Source: Cupriavidus sp. 2SB (GTDB lineage Bacteria > Pseudomonadota > Gammaproteobacteria > Burkholderiales > Burkholderiaceae). Taken from it: DNA of 47,403 nucleotides. The position numbers were made by a program, and so were the translations under genes. How positions within the stretch are numbered: the stretch's first letter is position 1; every line of letters begins with the position of its first letter. The notes under the pieces were generated by a model that did not search any database, had not been told where the DNA came from, and saw nothing but the letters and a program-made list of their open reading frames with translations. Location of the stretch: the NCBI RefSeq assembly GCF_005503625.1, contig NZ_SCMX01000052.1, positions 1-47,403 of the forward strand. Direction: 5' to 3'. This document shows, piece by piece, positions 40,692-47,403 of the stretch.

Positions 40692-42392
40692 CTATTGCGC
40701 GTGTTCAACGATAAGCTGTACGCGTGTTGCGCCGTTGAACGTGTTGTTGTCGAGCCGGTAGGCCACCAATGCGCTGGCGCCATCCAGCGCGTCGGCGTGG
40801 TTGAACCAGATGGCATCGAAGCGCTGGCTGCCGCGTCCGAGCTGGAGTTTGAGGTGCTTTCCCTTCAGTACGGTCTGGCGCAGCACATCGAATTCTCCCG
40901 AGAACGTGGGCGGCGGAAAGCCCTGGCCCCAGACATGGCCTTCGAGCATCGTCACGAATTCCGGGGAGAAGCAGCCGTCCTCGATATCGCCATCGGTTTC
41001 GATCACGCGCGCGAGTTGTTCCGCATTCAGCCATTCGCTTCCCACCTTTTCGAAGGCGTCGACGAAGGTTTGGAAGTCCTCGACACGCACGGTCAGACCC
41101 GCAGCCATGGCATGTCCGCCAAATTTCACCAACAGGCCAGGATGGCGCTTGGATACCAGGTCCAGTGCGTCGCGCAAATGGAATCCCGGGATCGAGCGTC
41201 CGGAACCCTTGATGTGTTCTTCGTCGCCGGGCGCGAAGGTGATGGTCGGGCGGTGGAATTTTTCCTTGAGCCGTGAGGCGACGATGCCGATTACACCCTG
41301 GTGCCACGTGTCGTGGAAGACGCTTACCGTGAAGCGCGAGGCCGGGTCCAGGCCGGCAATCGGTTGTTCCAGGATCTGCAGCGCCTCCTGTTGCATGCCG
41401 GCCTCGATATCGCGCCGCTCCCGGTTCATGCCGTCCAGTTCCTGGGCGATTTCCCAGGCGCGGTTCGCGTCGTCGGTCAGCAGGCATTCAATGCCGAGCG
41501 ACATATCCGCCAGTCGCCCGGCCGCGTTCAGGCGCGGGCCCAGGCCAAATCCGAGGTCAAAGGTGTTGGCACGCGACGCCTCGCGTCCGGCTGCCCGGAA
41601 CAGCGCGGCCACGCCGGGGTGCATGCGGCCAGCGCGCATGCGCTTCAGGCCCTGTGCTACCAGGATGCGGTTGTTGGTGTCCAGCTTGACCACGTCGGCC
41701 ACCGTGCCCAGCGCGACGAGATCGAGCAGGGTTTGCAGCGGCGGCTGCGTTTCTTTCGTATAGATGCCACGTTGGCGCTGTTCCGCGCGCAACGCGAGCA
41801 ACACGTAGAACATCACGCCCACGCCAGCCAGGTTCTTGCTTGGGAATTCGCAGCCCGGCTGGTTTGGATTGACGATCACGGCGGCCTCGGGCAACACCGC
41901 GCCGGGCAGGTGATGGTCGGTCACCACCACGTCGATGCCGCGCGCATTGGCGGCGGCCACGCCATCGACACTGGCAATGCCGTTGTCGACCGTGACGATC
42001 ACGTCAGGTTGCTGCCGCGCAGCCAGTTCGACGATTTCGGGCGTCAGGCCATACCCGTACTCGAAGCGGTTCGGCACGATGAAATCGACGCGCGCCCCCA
42101 GCATCCGCAATCCGCGTACGCCCACGGCGCAGGCTGTAGCGCCGTCGCAGTCGTAGTCGGCCACGATCAGCAGCTTGCGGTTGGCGGCGATGGCATCGGC
42201 CAGGTATTTCGCCGCGTGGTCGATGCCTTTCATCTGCGAGGGCGGCACCAGTTCCGGCAGGTCGGTGGCCAGTTCGGACGGGTGCAGCACCCCCCGTGCG
42301 GCCAGGATGCGCGCCAGGGTAGGGTGGAGTCCCGCAGCGGACAGCGTACCGGCGTGTTCGGGAGAGTGGGAGCGGACGGCGATCCGGGTCAT
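40692..42392 (-). CDS. recJ: Single-strand-specific 5'-3' exonuclease RecJ
   Basis: 566 residues from the ATG at 42392 (MTRIAVRSHSPEHAG). DHH-family metal motifs: DYDCDG with D79, D81 and D83; D136 (TVDNG); and DHH at 159-161. DHHA1 follows with GGHAMAAGLTV near residue 435, and the OB-fold (RFDAIWFNHAD) lies at the C-terminus. It acts in mismatch and RecF-pathway repair. The RpfE-like gene ends 23 nt upstream, so they are probably co-transcribed. Confidence 0.96.
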   Translation of the reverse strand: MTRIAVRSHSPEHAGTLSAAGLHPTLARILAARGVLHPSELATDLPELVPPSQMKGIDHAAKYLADAIAANRKLLIVADYDCDGATACAVGVRGLRMLGARVDFIVPNRFEYGYGLTPEIVELAARQQPDVIVTVDNGIASVDGVAAANARGIDVVVTDHHLPGAVLPEAAVIVNPNQPGCEFPSKNLAGVGVMFYVLLALRAEQRQRGIYTKETQPPLQTLLDLVALGTVADVVKLDTNNRILVAQGLKRMRAGRMHPGVAALFRAAGREASRANTFDLGFGLGPRLNAAGRLADMSLGIECLLTDDANRAWEIAQELDGMNRERRDIEAGMQQEALQILEQPIAGLDPASRFTVSVFHDTWHQGVIGIVASRLKEKFHRPTITFAPGDEEHIKGSGRSIPGFHLRDALDLVSKRHPGLLVKFGGHAMAAGLTVRVEDFQTFVDAFEKVGSEWLNAEQLARVIETDGDIEDGCFSPEFVTMLEGHVWGQGFPPPTFSGEFDVLRQTVLKGKHLKLQLGRGSQRFDAIWFNHADALDGASALVAYRLDNNTFNGATRVQLIVEHAQ

Positions 42393-42415
42393 AGATATAG
42401 ACGCTTGGAGACAGG

Positions 42416-43540
42416 TCAGGCCGCCATGGCCAGGTTGGAGAGCAGTGCGCGCCAGTCGCCTCGCGCGCCAAGGCCCCGCCAGAACTTGCGCAGGTCGGCG
42501 CGCGTGACGGTGAATTCGGCAAAATGGTTCTCGCCGCCGAGCACGAAGGTCGCAGACTGGATTTGCCCGGCCGTCAGCGCATCCAGCACAGGCTGGAACC
42601 ACTCGGCGTCGAGTGCGTGCATCCGTTCGAGCCAGAGGCTCCAGTCGGCGGCGATATGCGCCTCGGTCGCACTATCGAGCAGGGTCAGGACGCTGTCGGC
42701 CTGCCCATCGCTCGTCCCGAGGTCCGCAAAACGTGCCGGCTGCGGACCAACCTGACTGCCGCCCGCCAAGGCGAGTCCGATCAGATACGGATCGTCCGAC
42801 AGCACCGTATTGGCCAGCTTGCGGACGGTCTGGACGCGGCCGCCGCCGTGCAGCCAGACCGAATTGACCGGCAGGCGGCCTTCGGCTTCCCGGGCCTCGT
42901 TGACGGGGTGGCCGTGCCACGTCATCTGGATCTCGTTCTGGAAGCGCCGCCAGTCGCGCGCGCGCGCGCCGGCCTGCATCCAGATGTCGATATTGCGGCC
43001 CGTCGCGCGCACTGGCGTGGTGGCCAGGAGTTCGCCGAACGTATTTTCCGGCACATACCACCGGGCCGGTTGGGGCGCGTCCAGACGGATGCCGGCTTCG
43101 TCCAGCAAGTCGGCCACTGCGGCGCGCAGCGCCTCGGCTTCCTCGGCACGGATCTCGATCTGGTCCGGATGCAGCAGTACCAGGTGATCGCGGGCGGCAT
43201 GGATGTGGACTGGCTGCAGGCACGCCCATCCGGCGCCTTCCTCGGCTTCCGAAGGCAGCCCGGCCGCAGCCCGGTCAGCCAGCCGCATATAGGGTGCCGT
43301 GGCCACCTGCGCGGCGTCCAGGCCGGCGCGGGCGGCCAGCCAGCGTTCCTGGGGCAGCGATCGCAGGTAGGGATCGTCGTGGGTTTCGCGGGGTCCCGGC
43401 GTGGCGCGCGTCAGCAACTTTCCGAGCGCGGGCAACTCCAACTGGCGCAGCAGCGCGCCGGGGACGACATCGTCCGTGGCGTCGTCGCCAGCACCTGGCG
43501 GGACGGAAAAGGGCACAATCAGGGTCAGGTGCGTCGTCAT
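42416..43540 (-). CDS. RpfE-like conserved protein
   Basis: 374 residues from the ATG at 43540 (MTTHLTLIVPFSVPPG); a start at 43594 would add 18 residues. It has no signal peptide. It resembles the 'RpfE-type regulatory protein' found beside recJ in beta-proteobacteria and Xanthomonas (RWYVPENTFGELLATTPVRATGRNIDIW, EIQMTWHGHPVNEAREA, LPVNSVWLHGGG), by memory and position. The molecular function is not established. It is divergent from lolC and upstream of recJ. Confidence 0.75.
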   Translation of the reverse strand: MTTHLTLIVPFSVPPGAGDDATDDVVPGALLRQLELPALGKLLTRATPGPRETHDDPYLRSLPQERWLAARAGLDAAQVATAPYMRLADRAAAGLPSEAEEGAGWACLQPVHIHAARDHLVLLHPDQIEIRAEEAEALRAAVADLLDEAGIRLDAPQPARWYVPENTFGELLATTPVRATGRNIDIWMQAGARARDWRRFQNEIQMTWHGHPVNEAREAEGRLPVNSVWLHGGGRVQTVRKLANTVLSDDPYLIGLALAGGSQVGPQPARFADLGTSDGQADSVLTLLDSATEAHIAADWSLWLERMHALDAEWFQPVLDALTAGQIQSATFVLGGENHFAEFTVTRADLRKFWRGLGARGDWRALLSNLAMAA

Positions 43541-43638
43541 CGTGGGCGAGATTGTAAACTCCCGGCTGGCAGGCGCCAGTTTTCCGTCACCCAAGGTAGA
43601 CTGCCGCCGGACGCATTTCCAGAACTACAGGACTTCCC

Positions 43639-44881
43639 TTGAAATTTCCTTACGAGTGGCAGATCGGCTGGCGGTACACCCGCGCGAGCAAGCGCGCCAG
43701 CCGCAACACATTCATTTCGTTCATTTCGATGATTTCCATGCTCGGCATCGCGCTGGGCGTTGCAGCCCTGATTGTGGTGCTGTCGGTGATGAACGGCTTC
43801 CAGAAGGAAGTGCGCGACCGCATGCTGTCGGTCCTCGCACATATCGAAGTCATTGGCGCCGGGCCGCTCCAGGACTGGCAGAAGACCGCTGGCGAGGCCG
43901 AGCGCAACAAGGAAGTGATCGGGGCCGCGCCCTACGTGGCGGCGCAGGCCATGCTGACGCGCGACGATGCGGTGCGCGGCGTGCTGCTGCGCGGCGTGGA
44001 CCCGGCCCAGGAGCCCAAGGTATCCGACATCGGTAGCCAGTTCCGCGCAGGCAGCATGAATGCACTGGTGCCAGGCGGCTTCGACATCGCCCTGGGCAGC
44101 GAGTTGGCCAACGCACTGGGTGTGCGCGTGGGCGACAAGGTCACGCTGGTGGCGCCGCAGGGCACCATCACACCGGCCGGCATCCTGCCCCGGCTCAAGC
44201 AGTTCACGGTGGCCGGCATCTTCTCGTCGGGCCACTATGAGTTCGACAGCGCGCTGGCGCTCATCAACATGCAGGACGCCGAGGTGCTGTTCCGCCAGAA
44301 CGGCCCGTCCGGCGTGCGGCTCAAGCTCAAGGACATGCAACAGGCGCCGCAGGTGGCGCAGGAGTTGGCGGGCACGATGTCCGGCGACCTCTATCTGCGC
44401 GACTGGTCGAAGCAGAACCGCAACTGGTTCGCCGCCGTGCAGACCGAGAAGCGCATGATGTTCATCATCCTGACGCTGATCATTGCGGTGGCCGCCTTCA
44501 ACCTCGTCTCGACGCTGGTGATGACGGTGACCGACAAGCAGGCCGATATCGCCATCCTCCGAACGATGGGCGCCCAGCCGCGTTCCATCATGAAGATCTT
44601 CATCGTGCAGGGTGTGGCCATCGGCTTTATCGGCACCTTGCTCGGCGTGCTGGGCGGCACGCTGATCGCTACGAACATCGACGTGATCGTGCCGTTCATC
44701 GAACGCATCCTGCACGTGCAGTTCTTGCCCAAGGACATCTATTTCATCAGCGAACTGCCTTCGGACCCCCGCGTGAACGACATCACCACCATCGGTATCA
44801 TTTCCTTCGTGCTGGCTACGCTGGCGACGATTTATCCGAGCTGGCGTGCTGCCCGCGTCAACCCGGCGGAGGCGCTGCGCT

Positions 44882-44889
<8 letters not shown>
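43639..44889 (+). CDS. lolC: Lipoprotein-releasing system permease LolC/LolE
   Basis: 416 residues starting with TTG at 43639 (AGGA 7 nt upstream), giving MKFPYEWQIGWRYTRA, the usual beginning in this group. TM1 is at about 24-50 (FISFISMISMLGIALGVAALIVV), then a periplasmic domain, an FtsX domain from about 265 to the end, and a terminal ALRYE. With LolD it extracts outer-membrane-bound lipoproteins from the inner membrane. Only one permease gene is present, as in bacteria that use a single LolF-like homodimer. Confidence 0.93.
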
Positions 44890-45619
<730 letters not shown>

Positions 45620-45643
45620 TCTGTACTTCAAAAGCAACGCTCC

Positions 45644-46471
45644 ATGTGGATCGACACCCATTGCCACCTCGACGCCCGCGAGTTCGATGCCGATCGCGGC
45701 GGCGTGACGGCAGCCGCGGTAGCGGCGGGTGTGACCGGCATCGTGCTGCCGGCCGTGGCGGTGTCCAATTTCGAGGCGGTGCGCGGGCTGGCCCATGCCG
45801 ATCCGCACTGTGTCTATGCGCTCGGCATTCATCCGCTCTGCACGCCCGGCGCCGGCCAGGCCGATCTCGACGCGCTGCGCCAGCAGGTAGCGGCATCGAT
45901 CGATGATCCGCGCCTCGTCGCCATCGGCGAGATCGGGCTGGATTTTTTCGTGCCCGGCCTCGATGCCGCGCACCAGACCTGGCTCTATACGGAGCAGCTC
46001 AAGATCGCGCGCGAGTTCGATCTGCCTGTGTTGCTGCACGTTCGCAAATCCCAGGATCAGGTCTATGCCCAGTTGCGGCGCGTGGGCGTGAAGCAGGGCA
46101 TCGCACATGCGTTCAACGGTAGCAACGAGCAGGCGCGTCGCTACGTGGAGCACGGGATGAAGCTGGGCTTCGGCGGCAACGTCACCTTCTCGCGCGCCAA
46201 GCAGATACGGCGGCTGGCCACCGAACTGCCCATCGAGGCAATCGTGCTCGAAACCGACGCGCCCGATATCGCACCGGCATGGCTCTCGGACGACCAGTTC
46301 GGCGAGCAACACAAGGCGCGCAACACCCCCGGCGAGGTGGCTGGCGTGGCGCGCGTGATGGCGGAACTGCGCGGCCTTGGCGAGCCCGAACTCGCCGCCA
46401 TCATGTGGCGCAATGCCGTGGCAGCACTGCCACGGCTGGCCGCCTTCGCGGACATCATGGCCCCGCGTTGA
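45644..46471 (+). CDS. tatD: TatD-family metal-dependent DNase
   Basis: 275 residues, a TIM-barrel hydrolase. Metal ligands: H6 and H8 (DTHCHLD), E102 in GEIGLD, the HVRKS and AHAFNGS histidines, and D207 in LETDAPD. It has 3'-5' exonuclease activity in related proteins. It lies 24 nt after lolD and 122 nt before comEC. Confidence 0.92.
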   Translation: MWIDTHCHLDAREFDADRGGVTAAAVAAGVTGIVLPAVAVSNFEAVRGLAHADPHCVYALGIHPLCTPGAGQADLDALRQQVAASIDDPRLVAIGEIGLDFFVPGLDAAHQTWLYTEQLKIAREFDLPVLLHVRKSQDQVYAQLRRVGVKQGIAHAFNGSNEQARRYVEHGMKLGFGGNVTFSRAKQIRRLATELPIEAIVLETDAPDIAPAWLSDDQFGEQHKARNTPGEVAGVARVMAELRGLGEPELAAIMWRNAVAALPRLAAFADIMAPR

Positions 46472-46593
46472 GCGCGGTCAATCCTTCCTCAGAGTTCACA
46501 CTTCTGGCGCATCGCCACAACATTCGGACACGTTTTTCCTGATCGCCGCGCGGTACAACTACGCCTGTCGTCAACGCAAGCGAAGGAGGCCGG

Positions 46594-47403
46594 ATGCGCG
46601 TGATGCTGCTGGCCTTCGTGGCGGGCTGCTGGCTGCTGCAGCAACAGGGGAGCCTGCCGGGCCATGGGTGGCTGCTTGCTTCTGGTTCGATGGCTGTTGG
46701 TGTGTGCTGGACGGCGGGACGCTTACGCGTGCCGTGGCAGGGGCGGGTGCGATGGGCAGCCGGGATAGTACTCGCTGTGTTGGCTGGTTTTTACTGGGCC
46801 GCGTGGCGGGCCGAAGTCCGCCTCGATCCATGGCTGGATCCGGCGCTGGCGGGGCGGGATCTCGAGGTTGTGGGTATCGTGGCAGGGCTGCCGGACGCGG
46901 CGCCTCATGGTACGCGTTTCGTGTTCTTCCCATCGGCATGGGAAGGACAGGGCGACGATTCAATTCCGGCGGAACGACTGATGCTGACGTGGCGCTCACC
47001 GCCCGAGGGTTTGGAGCCGGGGCAGCGTTATCGGTTGAACGTGCGACTACGCCGGCCGCGTGGATTGGCTAATCCTCATGGGTTCGATTACGGCTACTGG
47101 CTGCTGTCGCAGGGTGTCGACGCAACGGGGTACGTGCGCAGCGGTCAACTGGTGAGGATGGGGGAGGATGGGCGCCTGCCATTGACGGTACGCATTGCCA
47201 GTTGGCGCGCAGGGTTGCGCGATCATATCCGGCAGGCGATGCCAGCCGACGCGCGCTTCGGTGCGGTGCTGGTGGCGCTGGTGATCGGAGATCAGCGCGG
47301 TATTGGGCAGGAAGATTGGGATGTGTTCCGGCGCACGGGGATTTCCCATCTGGTGAGCATCTCGGGACTCCATATCACTATGCTGTCGGGGATGGTCGGG
47401 GCA
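46594..47403 (+). CDS. comEC: ComEC/Rec2 DNA-uptake channel, N-terminal part (runs off the window)
   Basis: 270 codons visible from the ATG at 46594, which is preceded by GAAGGAGG. N-terminal hydrophobic helices are followed by a DUF4131/OB-like region (RYRLNVRLRRPRGLANPHGFDYGYWL) and the start of the competence domain (WDVFRRTGISHLVSISGLHITMLSG). The protein transports single-stranded DNA across the inner membrane in transformation. The rest of the channel and any metallo-beta-lactamase domain are outside the window. Rare residues are not disturbed and no frameshift is seen. Confidence 0.93.
   Translation, partial: MRVMLLAFVAGCWLLQQQGSLPGHGWLLASGSMAVGVCWTAGRLRVPWQGRVRWAAGIVLAVLAGFYWAAWRAEVRLDPWLDPALAGRDLEVVGIVAGLPDAAPHGTRFVFFPSAWEGQGDDSIPAERLMLTWRSPPEGLEPGQRYRLNVRLRRPRGLANPHGFDYGYWLLSQGVDATGYVRSGQLVRMGEDGRLPLTVRIASWRAGLRDHIRQAMPADARFGAVLVALVIGDQRGIGQEDWDVFRRTGISHLVSISGLHITMLSGMVGA

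Overview
The window looks like chromosomal DNA of a beta-proteobacterium of the Cupriavidus/Ralstonia group. It is GC-rich with a strong G/C third-position bias. It carries a PhaZ-type intracellular polyhydroxybutyrate depolymerase whose catalytic triad sits at the same residue numbers as in the enzyme described from R. eutropha (C183, D355, H388). Gene neighbours typical of Burkholderiales are present: recN-nadK // hrcA-hemH-hslR-grpE, rnfB-nth, lysS-prfB, recJ with an RpfE-like gene, and lolCD-tatD-comEC. Genus assignment is inference from gene content; no alignment was run.

Layout. 1-112: end of an IS256-type insertion sequence with the first codons of its transposase. 147-2476: a secreted S8 protease and, upstream of it, a lipoprotein resembling the protease's own propeptide. 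2517-5235: recN and nadK, divergent from 5336-9505: hrcA, hemH, hslR, grpE and a thioredoxin-fold gene. 9508-13181: an OMPLA-type phospholipase, a DUF1841 gene, an EamA transporter and a RutE-like nitroreductase. 13255-16544: a three-gene unit of a Baeyer-Villiger-type monooxygenase, an alpha/beta hydrolase and a Coq4-like protein. 16675-18164: nth and rnfB. 18379-21764: a TetR regulator, phaZ and an aromatic/aspartate aminotransferase. 21921-24650: uvrB and two small unknown genes. 24807-30671: a complete isc operon (iscR-iscS-iscU-iscA-hscB-hscA-fdx-iscX) with a near-consensus type 1 IscR site and a strong terminator. 30699-36184: a glycine-zipper protein, lysS, an SDR, prfB with its programmed frameshift, and a degenerate NlpD-like LytM lipoprotein. 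36194-40569: a tightly overlapping four-gene Lol-like cassette (ATPase, FtsX permease, LolA-like carrier, outer-membrane barrel). 40692-47403: recJ, an RpfE-like gene, canonical lolC-lolD, tatD and the 5' part of comEC, which leaves the window.

Most of the window is housekeeping. The parts that stand out are: (1) the protease plus stand-alone propeptide-like lipoprotein; (2) a 14-codon Cys/Trp-containing leader ORF with a good ribosome binding site immediately before hscB, which itself has only a TTG start and no clear ribosome binding site; (3) the four-gene Lol-like envelope cassette lying 3 kb from the real lolCD genes; (4) the BVMO/hydrolase/Coq4-like unit, whose partners make sense as a ketone-to-ester-to-acid route; and (5) multi-hairpin CCCTCTCCC repeats present at two intergenic sites. 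No tRNA, rRNA or CRISPR array was seen.
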